32,244 bases of DNA. Source: Cereibacter johrii (GTDB lineage: Bacteria; Pseudomonadota; Alphaproteobacteria; Rhodobacterales; Rhodobacteraceae). Every line of letters starts with the position of its first letter. The stretch's first letter is position 1. Positions 17,642 to 27,611 of the stretch are shown here, piece by piece. Location: contig NZ_MABH01000245.1 of NCBI RefSeq assembly GCF_001720585.1, forward strand, positions 1 through 32,244. The letters run 5' to 3'. A program made the translations under genes and the position numbers. Under the pieces are notes generated by a model. The model did not search any database. It worked only from the letters and a program-made list of their open reading frames with translations, and was not told where the DNA came from.

Positions 17642-18556
17642 TCAGTCGCCGTCCTTGAAGTCGAGACCCATCTCGGAATAGCGCTCGGGCTCTTCGAGCC
17701 AGTTCGGGCGCACCCGGACCTGCAGGAAGAGATGGACCGGCCGCTCGAGGAAGGTCGCGATCTCGGCGCGCGCGGCCTGACCGATCTGCTTGATCGTCTC
17801 GCCCTTGTTGCCAAGCACGATGCCCTTGTGGCCGTCGCGGGCGACATAGACCACCTGGTCGATGCGGGTGGAGCCGTCGGGCCGGTCCTCCCAGGCCTCG
17901 GTCTCGACCGTGAGCTGGTAGGGCAGCTCCTCGTGCAGGCGCAGGGTCAGCTTCTCGCGCGTGATCTCGGCGGCGATGGCGCGCATCGGCACATCGGCGA
18001 TCTGGTCCTCGGGGTAGAACCAGGCGCCTTCGGGCAGGATGCCCGCCAGCCAGCGGCGCAGCTTCTCGACCCCGTGGCCCTTCTCGGCCGAGATCATGAA
18101 GGTCTCGGCGAAGGGGAAGGCGCCGTTCAGCTCCTGCGCGAGGCCGAGCAGCACCTCGGCCTTCACCCGGTCGATCTTGTTGATGGCGAGGGCCACGGTC
18201 TGGCCCTGCGGAATGCGGTCGCGCATCGCGTCGATGATGGCCTGCGTGCCCTCGGTCAGGCCGCGGTGGGCCTCGACGAGCAGCACGATCACGTCGGCAT
18301 CGGCGGCTCCGCCCCAGGCGGCGGCGACCATGGCGCGATCGAGCCTGCGGCGCGGGCGGAAGAGGCCGGGCGTGTCGACGAAGACGATCTGTGTCTGGCC
18401 TTCCATCGCGACGCCGCGGATGCGGGCGCGCGTGGTCTGGACCTTGTGGGTCACGATCGAGACCTTGGCGCCGACCATGCGGTTCAGGAGCGTCGATTTA
18501 CCGGCATTGGGTTCGCCGATGAGCGCCACGAAGCCCGCGCGTGTGGTCTCAGTCAT
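17642..18556 (-). CDS. era: GTPase Era
   Basis: A 304-residue GTPase that binds the 3' end of 16S rRNA and assists 30S ribosome assembly. The G1 motif GEPNAGKS is at residues 14-21 (often GRPNVGKS), then the switch segment [13 protein letters not shown]3 DTPG (VFVDTPGLF) and G4 NKID. The C-terminal KH domain includes [15 protein letters not shown] and the [18 protein letters not shown] motif. The start ATG 18556 overlaps the rnc stop by 8 bases, the classic rnc-era coupling. A longer frame exists through rnc but is in the wrong frame to be a fusion with it. Confidence 0.96.
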   Translation of the reverse strand: MTETTRAGFVALIGEPNAGKSTLLNRMVGAKVSIVTHKVQTTRARIRGVAMEGQTQIVFVDTPGLFRPRRRLDRAMVAAAWGGAADADVIVLLVEAHRGLTEGTQAIIDAMRDRIPQGQTVALAINKIDRVKAEVLLGLAQELNGAFPFAETFMISAEKGHGVEKLRRWLAGILPEGAWFYPEDQIADVPMRAIAAEITREKLTLRLHEELPYQLTVETEAWEDRPDGSTRIDQVVYVARDGHKGIVLGNKGETIKQIGQAARAEIATFLERPVHLFLQVRVRPNWLEEPERYSEMGLDFKDGD

Positions 18557-19238
18557 GTCTCGCCTCCATCCGCGCGAGAAGCGCCCGCGCCGCCGCCTGT
18601 TCCGCCACCCGCTTGGTGCCCGCCGCAGCCCTGTCCGTCTCGCCATTGCCGAGGCGCACCTCGACCGTGAAGATCGGCGCATGGTCCGGGCCGGACCGAT
18701 CCACCGCCTCGTAGGTCGGCGGCGGCAGCCCGCGCGCCTGCGCCCATTCCTGCAGCGCCGTCTTGGCGTCGCGGGCATCCCGCTCGACCTGGGCGATCCG
18801 CGCGCCCCAGAGCCGGAGCACGAGCTGCCGTGCCGCCTCGAATCCCGCATCCAGATAGACCGCGGCGATCACCGCTTCCAGAGCGTCGCCGAGAAGAGCC
18901 TCCTTGCGGCGCCCGCCCGACATCATCTCCGAGCGGCCGAGCTTCAGCACGTCGCCCAGAGCCACCTCGCGGGCGACGGCGGCGCAGGTCTCCTTGCGCA
19001 CCAGCGCGTTGAAGCGGGGCGCAAGCTGGCCCTCGGAGGCGGCGCGGTCGGCCGCGAGCAGCGCCTCGGCCATCACGAGGCCGAGGACACGGTCGCCCAG
19101 GAACTCGAGCCGCTGGTTGTCCGACCGGGTGACGGAGGACAGCGAGGAATGGGTGACGGCACGCAGGAGACGCTCGGGCTCGCGGAACTGATGCCCGATC
19201 CGGCCCTCGAAGGCCTTCAGGTCGGCAGACAGTTTCAC
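18549..19238 (-). CDS. rnc: Ribonuclease III
   Basis: A 229-residue dsRNA endonuclease that processes rRNA precursors and some mRNAs. The signature [14 protein letters not shown] carries E45 and D49; the second acidic pair is D118 and E121 ([16 protein letters not shown]), together forming the two-metal site. A double-stranded RNA-binding domain fills about residues 155-225 ([16 protein letters not shown] through [15 protein letters not shown]). The start is GTG 19238, overlapping the lepB stop (GTGA). It is followed by era with an 8-base overlap. In Enterobacteria RNase III cleaves its own leader; no such site is obvious here. Confidence 0.96.
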   Translation of the reverse strand: MKLSADLKAFEGRIGHQFREPERLLRAVTHSSLSSVTRSDNQRLEFLGDRVLGLVMAEALLAADRAASEGQLAPRFNALVRKETCAAVAREVALGDVLKLGRSEMMSGGRRKEALLGDALEAVIAAVYLDAGFEAARQLVLRLWGARIAQVERDARDAKTALQEWAQARGLPPPTYEAVDRSGPDHAPIFTVEVRLGNGETDRAAAGTKRVAEQAAARALLARMEARHD

Positions 19239-20023
19239 TCGATCGCCTTGAAGAAGCGGTCGGCGCGCCAGGTCCAGAAATAGAGCATCGAGCGGCCGGC
19301 CGAGGAGAACATGATCCGGTCGGCCCGCCCGATGAGGTTCTCGGCCGGGACGAAGCCCACGCCGTTCACGGCCTGGCCATAGCGGCTGTCCTGGCTGTTG
19401 TCGCGGTTGTCGCCCATGAAGAAATAGTGGCCGGCGGGCACGGTGAAGACGTCGGTATTGTCGCCGAAGCCGTTGGTGTCGATGTTCAGCACGTCATGGG
19501 TGCGGCCGCCCGGAAGCGTCTCGGTGAAGCGGCTCTTGGTGCAGATGCCGCCCTCGCCCACGGGGCCGTTCTCGCAGCGCGGCAGGTTGCCCATCGGCCC
19601 CTGCTGCTCGTAGGTCTCCTCGAAGGTGCCGGCGGGCGCCTGCGGGACTTCCTGGCCGTTGAGATAGAGCACGCCGTTCCGCATCTGCACCGTATCGCCC
19701 GGCAGGCCGATCAGCCGCTTGATGAAATCCGACCCATTGACCGGATGGCGGAACACCACGACGTCGCCCCGCTCGGGCTCGGAGCCGAGGATGCGGCCCG
19801 AGAAGGGGCAGATGCCGAAGGGGCAGGAATATTGCGAATAGCCGTAGGCCATCTTGTTGACGAAGAGGAAGTCGCCGATCAGCAGCGTGTCCTTCATCGA
19901 GCCCGACGGGATCCAGAACGGCTGGAAGAAGAGCGTGCGGAACACGCCCGCGATCAGCAGCGCATAGACGATGGTCTTGATCGTCTCGAGGATGCCGCCT
20001 TCGGATTTCGCCTTGCTGGCCAT
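19235..20023 (-). CDS. lepB: Signal peptidase I
   Basis: A 262-residue inner-membrane protease that removes signal peptides from exported proteins on the periplasmic side. One membrane helix (about 14-33) is followed by the catalytic Ser S42 (PSGSM) and general base K102 ([11 protein letters not shown]). The family box [14 protein letters not shown] is near residue 210. An insert with [12 protein letters not shown] (about 64-75), with two Cys, follows the Ser box and may form a disulfide in the periplasm. ATG 20023 is preferred; the longer frame is rejected because it would put about 110 unrelated residues before the membrane helix. The stop overlaps rnc (GTGA). Confidence 0.95.
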   Translation of the reverse strand: MASKAKSEGGILETIKTIVYALLIAGVFRTLFFQPFWIPSGSMKDTLLIGDFLFVNKMAYGYSQYSCPFGICPFSGRILGSEPERGDVVVFRHPVNGSDFIKRLIGLPGDTVQMRNGVLYLNGQEVPQAPAGTFEETYEQQGPMGNLPRCENGPVGEGGICTKSRFTETLPGGRTHDVLNIDTNGFGDNTDVFTVPAGHYFFMGDNRDNSQDSRYGQAVNGVGFVPAENLIGRADRIMFSSAGRSMLYFWTWRADRFFKAIE

Positions 20024-20094
20024 GGTCACACTGCCTGTCTGTTTGCGGGCCGGCCGCCCAATCCGGCGCTTCATGCGCGCCGGTGCGGGATGAG

Positions 20095-20508
20095 TCAAGC
20101 TGGCGGGGCCGCGCGCGGCCGCGCCTCGATCACGACGAAGGCCTGAGCCCAGGGATGATCGTCGGTCAGGCTGACATGGACGACCGCCTCGTGGCCCGGC
20201 GGCGTCATGGAGGCGAGCCGTTCGGCCGCCCAGCCGGTCAGCCGCATGACGGGCTGGCCGGTCTCGAGGTTCGCCACGCTCATGTCCTTCCAGGAGATGC
20301 CCATGCGCAGCCCGGTGCCGAGCGCCTTCGAGCAGGCCTCCTTCGCGGCCCACCGCTTCGCGTAGGTGCCCGCCACATCCGCCCGCCGCTCGGCCTTGGC
20401 CTGTTCGAGCGGCGTGAAGACGCGATTGCGGAAACGCTCGCCGAAGCGGGCGAGCGTCTTCTCCATCCGGTCGATGTTGGCGAGGTCGGTGCCGATCCCG
20501 AGGATCAT
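20095..20508 (-). CDS. acpS: Holo-[acyl-carrier-protein] synthase
   Basis: A 137-residue phosphopantetheinyl transferase that moves the 4'-phosphopantetheine arm of CoA onto the acyl carrier protein. Hallmarks are [14 protein letters not shown] with metal ligand D8, FTPLEQ, and [16 protein letters not shown] with E57. The C-terminal [16 protein letters not shown] is the family end. It sits between pdxJ (31 bases upstream) and lepB (about 70 bases downstream), the pdxJ-acpS-lepB order common in proteobacteria. ATG 20508 is directly before the metal motif, so the start is well fixed. Confidence 0.96.
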   Translation of the reverse strand: MILGIGTDLANIDRMEKTLARFGERFRNRVFTPLEQAKAERRADVAGTYAKRWAAKEACSKALGTGLRMGISWKDMSVANLETGQPVMRLTGWAAERLASMTPPGHEAVVHVSLTDDHPWAQAFVVIEARPRAAPPA

Positions 20509-20539
20509 CGCCCTGCCCCCCGGTCCGCTCCGGCTCGGC

Positions 20540-21298
20540 TCAAGCTGCGGCCTCGCGCGCCGTGTCCATGCGTCGCCGCATCCCCTCGATGGCGCTGCCG
20601 AGCCCGCGGAAGATCGCCTCGCCGATCAGGAAATGGCCGATGTTGAGCTCCATCACCTGCGGGAAGGCGGCGATCTCGGCCACCGTGTCGTAGCTGATCC
20701 CGTGGCCGGCATGGACCTCGAGGCCCAGCGAATGGGCAAGCGCCGCCCCCTCGCGCAGGGCTTCCAGTTCGCGCGCGGCCTCGGCGGTGCGGCCTTCCGC
20801 CACGAGATCGCAGTAATGGCCGGTGTGCAGCTCGACCACCGCCGCCCCGATCTCGGCCGAGGCCTCGATCTGGCGCACGTCATGGCCGATGAACATCGAC
20901 ACGCGGCAGCCCGCCGCGCGCAGGGGGGCCACGAAATCCTTCAGCCGCGCGACGTCGCCCGCCACGTCGATGCCGCCCTCGGTCGTGCGCTCCTCGCGCC
21001 GCTCGGGCACGAGGCAGACGGCATGCGGCTTGTGGCGCAGCGCGATGGCCTGCATCTCGGGCGTGGTCGCCATCTCGAGGTTCAGCGGCACGCTCAGCCC
21101 CTGCATGAGCGAGGTGATGTCTTCATCCCGGATGTGGCGGCGATCCTCGCGCAGGTGGGCGGTGATGCCGTCGGCTCCGGCCGCCTCGGCCAGCAGCCCC
21201 GCCCGCAGCGGATCGGGATAGGAGGTCCCGCGCGCATTCCGCACCGTCGCCACATGGTCAATGTTCACGCCCAGCCGCAGCCGGCCCAAAGGTTTCAT
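20540..21298 (-). CDS. pdxJ: Pyridoxine 5'-phosphate synthase
   Basis: A 252-residue TIM-barrel enzyme that joins 1-deoxyxylulose 5-phosphate and 3-amino-2-oxopropyl phosphate to form pyridoxine 5'-phosphate, the last ring-forming step of DXP-dependent vitamin B6 synthesis. Signatures are [40 protein letters not shown] and [12 protein letters not shown], and the end [18 protein letters not shown] use ATG 21298 ([15 protein letters not shown]); a TTG start seven codons upstream is possible. acpS follows after 31 bases. A 36-base gap separates it from the DUF2062 gene, and the genes are probably co-transcribed. Confidence 0.96.
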   Translation of the reverse strand: MKPLGRLRLGVNIDHVATVRNARGTSYPDPLRAGLLAEAAGADGITAHLREDRRHIRDEDITSLMQGLSVPLNLEMATTPEMQAIALRHKPHAVCLVPERREERTTEGGIDVAGDVARLKDFVAPLRAAGCRVSMFIGHDVRQIEASAEIGAAVVELHTGHYCDLVAEGRTAEAARELEALREGAALAHSLGLEVHAGHGISYDTVAEIAAFPQVMELNIGHFLIGEAIFRGLGSAIEGMRRRMDTAREAAA

Positions 21299-21334
21299 CG
21301 CGCGTCCGCCCGTTTCCAAGATGTTTCGCCCATC

Positions 21335-21991
21335 CTATTGGCTTCCCGCGCCCGCGTCATCCGCCTCCGCACCGGCGCGGCGACGCTCGCGGGCCCGGCG
21401 CGCCTGCACCCGCATCGCGCGGAGCTTCTGATAGGCGCGGATGACCGGGATGGTCAGGTAATAGAAGCCGAAGCTCACCGCGAGCCCCGGAAGGATCCCG
21501 CCCACCAGATAGGGCAGGTAGATGGTCTCGAAGAACCGGCCGAGGTTGCTCCAGCGCGCGGGCTCGTCGCTGAAGATGGCGAGGAAATTCGCCCAAAGCT
21601 CGGTGCCCGCGTCGGAGAAGGCCTTGAAGATGTTGACGATGTTCAGCGGAACGTCGATGCCGAGCATCCAGTGGCCGATCTCGACAGATATGAGCGCGAT
21701 GACGGGCATCGTCACGGGATTGCCCACGAAGGTCGCCAGCAGCGCAGCCAGGATGTTGCCGCGCAGGATCCAGCCCAGCAGCGCGCCGCCGATGAGGTGG
21801 AAGCCGAAGAAGGGCGTGAAGGAGATGAACACGCCTGCGAAGACGCCGCGCGCAATCCGGTGCGGCTCGTCGGGCAGGCGGGTCAGGCGGTGCTTCACAT
21901 ACTGGGCGGCACGGGTCCAGCCGCCGCGGGGCCACACGGACTCCTGGACGATCTGCCGCCAGGTGCGTGGGTTGCGCCGCTTGAAGACCAC
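21335..21991 (-). CDS. DUF2062 membrane protein
   Basis: A 218-residue inner-membrane protein of the DUF2062 family, function unknown. The family core spans GVFAGVFISFTPFFGFHLIGGALLGW, then the polar NGNPVTMPVI-like segment VGNPVTMPVIALI, and a second pair of helices near GGILPGLAVSFGFYYL. About four membrane helices in total; the tail after residue 185 is Arg/Ala-rich and cytoplasmic by the positive-inside rule. It starts with GTG 21991, preceded by GGGAGAGG, and lies 16 bases after the rsh stop, so it belongs to the rpoZ-rsh transcript. The link with the stringent-response gene is conserved in many alphaproteobacteria, but the reason is unknown. Confidence 0.88.
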   Translation of the reverse strand: MVFKRRNPRTWRQIVQESVWPRGGWTRAAQYVKHRLTRLPDEPHRIARGVFAGVFISFTPFFGFHLIGGALLGWILRGNILAALLATFVGNPVTMPVIALISVEIGHWMLGIDVPLNIVNIFKAFSDAGTELWANFLAIFSDEPARWSNLGRFFETIYLPYLVGGILPGLAVSFGFYYLTIPVIRAYQKLRAMRVQARRARERRRAGAEADDAGAGSQ

Positions 21992-22007
21992 TTCCTCTCC
22001 CTGCCGG

Positions 22008-24125
22008 TCAGGGTTTCCTGCTCAGATCGCGGTGCCGGGATATCTGCGCCACATCCGTCTCGGCTTCGAGAGCGGTCATCAGCGTGTGCAGATGTTCGAC
22101 ATCGCACAGATCAACATCGACCAGAAGGCGATAGAAGTCGGGCTTGCGATCGGTGAACCTCAGGTCCGAGATATTGGCCTTCTGCTCTCCGATCAAGGTG
22201 CAGATCCGCCCCAGAACGCCCGCATCGTTCGAAATCGTGAGATCGAGCGTCACGGTATGGACCGGCGCATGGCGCCCGGCGTGCCAGTGCAGGTCGATCC
22301 AGCGCGAGGGCTGTTCCTCGAACTCCTCGAGCGCCGGGCAGTCGATGGCATGGATGACCACCCCCTGCCCGCGGTAGGTGATGCCCACGATCCGCTCGCC
22401 CGGCACCGGCTGGCAGCATTTGGCGCGGCGGAACTGCTGATCGTCGGACAGGCCGACCACGGGGCGCTGCATGTCGACCTCGGGCCCGCTGGTGCGCACG
22501 AGTTCGGGATAGAGCGTCTCGACCACCTTGCGCGCGGTCAGTTCGGCAGAGCCCAGCTGCGCCAGAAGCTCGGTCTCGTCCGAGAGGCCCAGCATCTTCG
22601 CCGCCGTCCTGAGCGCCTTGTCGGTGGCCTTGCGCCCCACATGATCGAAGGCCGCCCGCGCGAGCTCCTGCCCGAGCTTCACGAAGCGGCCCCGGTCCTC
22701 CTCGCGCAGGCTGCGCCGGATCGCGGCCTTGGCCCGCCCCGTGGTCACGATGTCGATCCAGGAGGCCTGCGGGCGCTGGCCCTCGGCGGTGATGATCTCG
22801 ACCGACTGGCCGTTCTTCAGCCGGGTCCAGAGCGGCACGCGGATGCCGTCGACCTTGGCCGAGACGGTGGAATGGCCGATGCGGGTGTGGATCGCATAGG
22901 CGAAATCGAGCGGCGTCGCCCCCCGCGGCAGCTGGATCACATCGCCCTTCGGCGTGAAGCAGAACACCTGGTCGGTGTACATCTCGAGCTTCACGTTCTC
23001 CATGAACTCGTCGTGGTCGTCCTCGTCCAGCCGCTCGGTCAGGCTCGCGATCCAGCGGGCGGGATCGACCGCAAACGGGTTGTGGACGCGCACGCCCTCG
23101 CGGTAGCTCCAGTGCGCGGCAACGCCGGCCTCGGCCACCTCGTGCATCTGACGGGTGCGTATCTGCACCTCGACCCGCTTGCCGTCGCGCCCCGAGACCG
23201 TCGTGTGGATCGAGCGGTAGCCGTTCGACTTGGGCTGGCTGATGTAGTCCTTGAAGCGGCCCGGCACCGCGCGCCAGCGCTGGTGGATCACGCCGAGGAT
23301 ACGGTAGCAGTCGGCCACATCCTTGCAGATCACGCGGAAGCCGTAGATGTCCGAGAGCCGCGAGAAGGCCAGATCCTTCTCCTGCATCTTGCGCCAGATC
23401 GAATAGGGCTTCTTGGCCCGTCCGTAGACGTCGGCCTCGATCTGCGCCTTTTCCAGCTCCAGCCGGATGTCGGCGGTGATCTTGTGGACCACGTCGCCCG
23501 TCTCGCGCTGGAGCGTGATGAAGCGGCGGATGATCGAGTTGCGCGCCTCGGGGTTCAGGACGCGGAAGGCGAGGTCTTCCAGTTCCTCGCGCATCCACTG
23601 CATGCCCATGCGGCCGGCGAGCGGCGCGAAGATCTCCATCGTCTCGCGCGCCTTCTGGGCCTGCTTCTCGGGGCGCATCGACTTGATGGTGCGCATGTTG
23701 TGCAGCCGGTCGGCGAGCTTCACGAGGATCACCCGCAGATCCTTCGACATCGCCATGAAGAGCTTGCGGAAGTTCTCGGCCTGCTTGGACTGGGCCGAGG
23801 AGAGCTCGAGGTTGGTGAGCTTCGTGACCCCGTTCACCAGCTCGGCGATATCCTCGCCGAAGAGACGGGCGACCTCGGTGTAGGTGGACTTGGTATCCTC
23901 GATCGTGTCGTGCAGAAGTGCCGTCACGATGGTCGCATCGTCGAGCCGCTGCTCGGTCAGGATGGCGGCGACGGCGACGGGATGGGTGAAGTAGGGCTCG
24001 CCGGAGTGGCGGAACTGGCCCTCGTGCATCTGACGGCCGTAGGCATAGGCCCGGCGGATCAGGTCGGCGTTGGTGCGCGGATTGTAATTGCGGACCAGGG
24101 CGATCAGGTCTTCGACGTCGATCAT
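22008..24125 (-). CDS. rsh: Bifunctional (p)ppGpp synthetase/hydrolase (Rel/SpoT homologue)
   Basis: A 705-residue long RSH enzyme that makes and degrades the alarmone (p)ppGpp. The N-terminal HD hydrolase domain keeps H48 and the H72-D73 pair (ALLHDTIEDT), so hydrolysis should be active. The synthetase domain follows with KPYSIWRKM, YGFRVICKD, KSNGYRSIHTTV and EVQIRTRQMHEVAEAGVAAHW. A TGS domain (VFCFTPKGDVIQLPRGATPLDFAYAIHT) and a C-terminal ACT domain complete the normal architecture. Both activities thus appear intact, as expected for the single RSH of most alphaproteobacteria. It lies 30 bases after rpoZ, whose product is itself a ppGpp-site subunit in some bacteria. relA and spoT are alternative names. 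Confidence 0.96.
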   Translation of the reverse strand: MIDVEDLIALVRNYNPRTNADLIRRAYAYGRQMHEGQFRHSGEPYFTHPVAVAAILTEQRLDDATIVTALLHDTIEDTKSTYTEVARLFGEDIAELVNGVTKLTNLELSSAQSKQAENFRKLFMAMSKDLRVILVKLADRLHNMRTIKSMRPEKQAQKARETMEIFAPLAGRMGMQWMREELEDLAFRVLNPEARNSIIRRFITLQRETGDVVHKITADIRLELEKAQIEADVYGRAKKPYSIWRKMQEKDLAFSRLSDIYGFRVICKDVADCYRILGVIHQRWRAVPGRFKDYISQPKSNGYRSIHTTVSGRDGKRVEVQIRTRQMHEVAEAGVAAHWSYREGVRVHNPFAVDPARWIASLTERLDEDDHDEFMENVKLEMYTDQVFCFTPKGDVIQLPRGATPLDFAYAIHTRIGHSTVSAKVDGIRVPLWTRLKNGQSVEIITAEGQRPQASWIDIVTTGRAKAAIRRSLREEDRGRFVKLGQELARAAFDHVGRKATDKALRTAAKMLGLSDETELLAQLGSAELTARKVVETLYPELVRTSGPEVDMQRPVVGLSDDQQFRRAKCCQPVPGERIVGITYRGQGVVIHAIDCPALEEFEEQPSRWIDLHWHAGRHAPVHTVTLDLTISNDAGVLGRICTLIGEQKANISDLRFTDRKPDFYRLLVDVDLCDVEHLHTLMTALEAETDVAQISRHRDLSRKP

Positions 24126-24155
24126 GGCCCCGGCCGCAACAGGTTCAACACAAAA

Positions 24156-24509
24156 TCAGTTCTGCCCCTGCGCTTCCATGAGCGCGCGCAGCAGCTTCTC
24201 TTCGGACATGTCGTCCTGCACCGGGCGATCGACTTCGCTGCCCATGAGCAGCGCCATCTGATCCTCTTCCGGCTCGTCCACCTCGATCTGGGTCTGGTGG
24301 CTCTCGATCATGCGCTCGCGCAGCGACTCGGCGCTCTGGGTCTCTTCCGCGATCTCGCGCAGCGCCACGACCGGGTTCTTGTCGTTGTCGCGGTCGATCG
24401 TCAGCGACGAGCCCGAGGCGATCTCGCGGGCCCGGTGGGCAGCCAGCATCACCAGCTCGAACCGGTTCGGGACCTTGTCAACGCAGTCTTCAACCGTCAC
24501 GCGGGCCAT
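24156..24509 (-). CDS. rpoZ: RNA polymerase omega subunit
   Basis: A 117-residue omega subunit that helps assemble and hold the beta' subunit of RNA polymerase. [30 protein letters not shown] is typical, followed by [26 protein letters not shown]. The tail after residue 60 is acidic and longer than in E. coli, as in other alphaproteobacteria. A promoter-like pair lies about 30-65 bases upstream, and CGGAG precedes ATG 24509. rsh follows after 30 bases, linking the ppGpp-binding polymerase subunit and the ppGpp enzyme in one transcript. Confidence 0.95.
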   Translation of the reverse strand: MARVTVEDCVDKVPNRFELVMLAAHRAREIASGSSLTIDRDNDKNPVVALREIAEETQSAESLRERMIESHQTQIEVDEPEEDQMALLMGSEVDRPVQDDMSEEKLLRALMEAQGQN

Positions 24510-24546
24510 GGGAGTCTCCGTTTCGGACAGGGGGCATGGAGCGGCC

Positions 24547-24575
24547 TATGTAACGGCCGCCCCGCCTCTTGACAA
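24547..24575 (-). promoter_or_regulatory. rpoZ: Candidate rpoZ promoter
   Basis: On the minus strand, TTGTCA (24570-24575) and TACATA (24547-24552) are separated by 17 bases, a good sigma-70-like pair, which predicts a start near 24540 and a leader of about 30 bases. It would drive rpoZ, rsh and probably the genes after them. Confidence 0.6.
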
Positions 24576-24593
24576 GGGCGGAATCCCTGATCC

Positions 24594-25178
24594 TCAAGCC
24601 TCGAGCGGCACAGCGGCGGCCCGTTCCGCCTCGGGAAGCGCCGCGAGCATCTCCCTCACGGTCAGGCCGAGCAGCGGATGGCGCCAGTCGGGCGCCACGT
24701 CGGCCAGCGGGACCAGCACGAAGGCGCGGTCCTGAAGACGGGGGTGCGGCAATATGAGCCCGTCGGGCGCGCGGCGGGCCTGCTCTACTTGAGGCAGATG
24801 TCTCCACAGCTCCTGCGTCCCGGCGTCGGGCCAGACCGAATCATCCAGCGCGAGGAGATCGAGGTCGAGCGTCCGGTCGGCCCATCGGTGAGACCGAGAT
24901 CGGCCGAAATCCGCCTCGATCTCGTGGAGCCGTTCAAGTATCTTGCGGGGATCCACATCATCCGTAAGGTGCAGGGCCATGGCCGCATTGACAAAATCAG
25001 GGGCTGCCCCTGCGGGGAAAAAAGGCGTTTCGAACAGCCTGCTCACCCGAAATGGGGCCTGAAATGCGCTCGCGACCGCACAAATCGCTTCGGAAACATT
25101 GCCCTTGGGGAACCTTCCCGCAGACGGCATGTTTGAGCCGAGTGCAACCAGAGCTTGCTTTCCAGGTGGCCTGTCCAA
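24594..25178 (-). CDS. folK: 2-amino-4-hydroxy-6-hydroxymethyldihydropteridine pyrophosphokinase
   Basis: A 194-residue HPPK that transfers pyrophosphate from ATP to 6-hydroxymethyl-dihydropterin in folate synthesis. The N-terminal ALVALGSNM fits the pterin-binding loop; the signature [17 protein letters not shown] holds the two Mg-binding Asp, and [21 protein letters not shown] is the conserved C-terminal part. The start is uncertain: no ATG or GTG lies upstream of LVALGSN in frame, so I use TTG 25178, which has no clear ribosome-binding site. A slightly different start is possible. It is divergent from the NYN gene, and 84 bases upstream of rpoZ, which has its own promoter. Confidence 0.9.
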   Translation of the reverse strand: MDRPPGKQALVALGSNMPSAGRFPKGNVSEAICAVASAFQAPFRVSRLFETPFFPAGAAPDFVNAAMALHLTDDVDPRKILERLHEIEADFGRSRSHRWADRTLDLDLLALDDSVWPDAGTQELWRHLPQVEQARRAPDGLILPHPRLQDRAFVLVPLADVAPDWRHPLLGLTVREMLAALPEAERAAAVPLEA

Positions 25179-25239
25179 TGGTATAAGTTTCTGATGAGGC
25201 CCGCTTGCCGGTAGATGTATTACACTGATATCCGACCCC

Positions 25240-25268
25240 TTGTCGATTTTTGCTTACCGAAATCTATT
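25240..25268 (+). promoter_or_regulatory. Possible promoter of the NYN-domain gene
   Basis: TTGTCG (25240-25245), a 17-base spacer and TCTATT (25263-25268) lie in the AT-rich gap between folK and the NYN gene, about 53 bases before ATG 25321. The -10 match is modest. Confidence 0.4.
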
Positions 25269-25320
25269 CTCGATGACAGCAGATTGACCGGGGCAAGGGT
25301 TCTCGCAGGGGACAAGGATA

Positions 25321-25893
25321 ATGTTCTACAAAGACGAACGGCTGGCGCTGTTCATCGACGGATCGAACCTCTACGCCGCGGCGAAGGCGCTGGGGTTCGA
25401 TATTGATTACAAGCTGCTGCGCCAGGAGTTCATGCGCCGCGGCAAGCTGCTGAGGGCATTCTACTACACCGCGCTTCTCGAGAACGATGACTACTCGCCG
25501 ATCCGCCCCCTGGTGGACTGGCTGCACTACAACGGCTTCACGATGGTCACGAAGCCGGCGAAGGAATATACCGACAGCCAGGGGCGCCGCAAGGTCAAGG
25601 GCAACATGGACATCGAGCTGACGGTCGATGCGATGGAGCTTGCGCCGCGGGTCGATCACATCGTGCTGTTCTCGGGCGACGGCGATTTCCGTCCACTGGT
25701 CGAGAGCCTTCAGCGGCAGGGTGTGCGCGTCTCGGTCGTCTCGACGATCCGCAGCCAGCCGCCCATGATCGCCGACGAACTCCGTCGGCAGGCCGACAAT
25801 TTCATCGAGCTCGACGAACTGCGGGAGGTCATCGGTCGCCCTCCGCGAGAGCCGCGGGTAGAGCGTGAAGAAATCGCCGTCGAGGCGAAGTGA
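25321..25893 (+). CDS. NYN-domain protein, LabA/DUF88 family
   Basis: A 190-residue protein with a PIN-like NYN domain, a fold of metal-dependent ribonucleases. The acidic residues expected in the active site are present: D13 in [11 protein letters not shown]97 in [12 protein letters not shown], and D120 and D122 in [12 protein letters not shown]. The C-terminal tail after about residue 172 is charged and probably disordered. AAGGATA precedes ATG 25321. The family includes LabA of cyanobacteria, and RNase activity has been suggested for relatives; the target here is unknown. It is divergent from folK and separated from ispH by 139 bases, with a short GCATCC/GGATGC pair in the gap. Confidence 0.88.
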   Translation: MFYKDERLALFIDGSNLYAAAKALGFDIDYKLLRQEFMRRGKLLRAFYYTALLENDDYSPIRPLVDWLHYNGFTMVTKPAKEYTDSQGRRKVKGNMDIELTVDAMELAPRVDHIVLFSGDGDFRPLVESLQRQGVRVSVVSTIRSQPPMIADELRRQADNFIELDELREVIGRPPREPRVEREEIAVEAK

Positions 25894-26032
25894 CGCTCTG
25901 AAGCCAGGGACTCCAGCCCGTCACGCTCCGGCGCGGAACGTGCGGCATCCTGAGGCGGATGCGCCTGCGGGTCTGGACCTGAGCCACCGATCGGAATACC
26001 TCTGGGCTGCACAGGACGAAGAGAGCCGGCCC

Positions 26033-26992
26033 ATGACCATGCCTCCCCTCACCCTCTATCTGGCCGCCCCCCGCGGCTTCTGCGCGGGCGTGGACCGTGC
26101 GATCAAGATCGTCGAGATGGCGCTCGAGAAATGGGGCGCGCCCGTCTATGTCCGGCACGAGATCGTGCACAACAAGTTCGTCGTCGACAGGCTGCGCGAC
26201 ATGGGCGCGGTCTTCGTCGAGGAACTGGACGAGGCGCCGACCGACCGGCCGGTGATCTTCTCGGCCCATGGCGTGCCGAAGGCCATCCCCGCGGAGGCCG
26301 AGCGGCGGAACATGGTCTATGTCGACGCCACCTGCCCGCTGGTGAGCAAGGTCCATCTCGAGGCCGAGCGGCACCACGAGAACGGGCTGCAGATGATCAT
26401 GATCGGTCACGCGGGCCATCCCGAGACCGTCGGCACCATGGGACAGCTGCCCGAGGGCGAGGTCCTGCTGGTCGAGACGGTGGAGGATGTGGCGGGGCTC
26501 GAGGTGCGGGATCCCGAGCGGCTGGCCTATATCACCCAGACCACGCTCTCGATCGACGACACGGCCGCCATCGTGGCCGCGCTGCGCGAGCGCTTCCCGG
26601 CGATCGCGATCCCGCGCAAGGAAGACATCTGCTACGCCACCACCAACCGGCAGGGCGCGGTCAAGGCCATCGCGGGACGGATCGATGCGCTTCTGGTGAT
26701 CGGGGCCCCGAATTCCTCGAACTCGAAGCGGCTCGTGGAAGTGGGTCGCGCCGCCGGCTGCCGCGTGGCGCAACTCGTGCAGCGCGCCACCGACATCGAC
26801 TGGGAGGCGCTGCAGGGCGCCACCGCCGTCGGCGTGGCTGCCGGCGCCTCGGCCCCGGAAGTGCTGGTGGACGAGGTGATCGCCGCCTTCCGCGCCCGGT
26901 TCGACACGACCGTCGAGGCCGTCGAGACGGTGAAGGAGCGCGTCGAGTTCAAGGTGCCGCGCATCCTGCGCGAGCCTGCCGAAACCCCGTGA
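26033..26992 (+). CDS. ispH: 4-hydroxy-3-methylbut-2-enyl diphosphate reductase
   Basis: A 319-residue iron-sulfur enzyme that makes IPP and DMAPP in the last step of the MEP isoprenoid pathway. The three cluster ligands are C17 (GFCAGV), C101 (DATCPLV) and C200 (ICYATTNRQ). H46, H79, H129 and E131 match the substrate-binding residues of E. coli IspH with a constant offset. [11 protein letters not shown] and [10 protein letters not shown] are further family marks. ATG 26033 and ATG 26039 are both possible (MTM). In a phototroph this enzyme supplies precursors of carotenoids, bacteriochlorophyll tail and quinone. The LysE-type gene begins 5 bases after the stop. Confidence 0.97.
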   Translation: MTMPPLTLYLAAPRGFCAGVDRAIKIVEMALEKWGAPVYVRHEIVHNKFVVDRLRDMGAVFVEELDEAPTDRPVIFSAHGVPKAIPAEAERRNMVYVDATCPLVSKVHLEAERHHENGLQMIMIGHAGHPETVGTMGQLPEGEVLLVETVEDVAGLEVRDPERLAYITQTTLSIDDTAAIVAALRERFPAIAIPRKEDICYATTNRQGAVKAIAGRIDALLVIGAPNSSNSKRLVEVGRAAGCRVAQLVQRATDIDWEALQGATAVGVAAGASAPEVLVDEVIAAFRARFDTTVEAVETVKERVEFKVPRILREPAETP

Positions 26993-26996
26993 GGCC

Positions 26997-27611
26997 ATGA
27001 TCATGAGCCCCGAGTTCCTGCTGACCGCTTTCATCGTCTGCGCGGCCCCGGGGATCGGCGTCCTCTACACGCTCTCGACCACGCTCGGCGGCGGGATCCG
27101 CGCCGGGCTGCTGGCGGTTCTCGGCTGCACTCTGGCGACCGGCGTCCATCTGGTCGCGGCCATGGCGGGCCTCGCCGCCGTCCTGCATGCCAGCGCCGTC
27201 CTGTTCCAGGGCCTGAAGATCGCGGGCGTGGCCTATCTCCTCTGGATGGCCTGGGCCACGCTGCAGGAGCATGGCGGCCTCCGTCTCGAGGCGGCAGCGC
27301 CCGAGCCTGCGGCCCGGATCGTGCGGCGCGGCATCCTCTTGAACCTGCTCAATCCGAAGCTGCCGCTCTTCTTCATGGCCTTCCTGCCGCAGTTCATCCC
27401 GGCGGGCAGTCCCGAGGCCCCGCGCCTGCTGATCGAGCTGGGCCTCGGCTTCACCGCCATGACCGCCGCCACCTTCCTCGGCTATGTGGCACTGGCCGCC
27501 CTGTCGCGCGGCGCGGTGCTTTCCAGCCCCCGCCTCGTCACCTGGCTCCGCCGCCTCTTCGCCGCCTCCTTCGCCGGGCTCGGCGCCCGTCTCGCCTTCG
27601 AGCGCACATGA
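26997..27611 (+). CDS. LysE/RhtB family transporter
   Basis: A 204-residue inner-membrane protein with five to six hydrophobic helices. FIVCAAPGIGVLYTLSTTLGGGIRAGLLAVLGCTLA matches the start of LysE/RhtB exporters (usual motif PGP...v...l..G...G), and GILLNLLNPKLPLFFMAFLPQF is the family's second hallmark. Members export amino acids or related metabolites; the substrate here is unknown. ATG 26997 lies 5 bases after ispH, and its last four bases overlap the DUF3429 start (ATGA), so the three genes probably share one transcript. Confidence 0.9.
   Translation: MIMSPEFLLTAFIVCAAPGIGVLYTLSTTLGGGIRAGLLAVLGCTLATGVHLVAAMAGLAAVLHASAVLFQGLKIAGVAYLLWMAWATLQEHGGLRLEAAAPEPAARIVRRGILLNLLNPKLPLFFMAFLPQFIPAGSPEAPRLLIELGLGFTAMTAATFLGYVALAALSRGAVLSSPRLVTWLRRLFAASFAGLGARLAFERT

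Noticed and set aside
21522-24572. A plus-strand open frame of about 1000 codons opposite DUF2062, rsh and rpoZ
   Set aside because: The minus-strand genes have full family signatures; the opposite frame is a Leu/Arg/His-rich shadow produced by GC-rich codon use.
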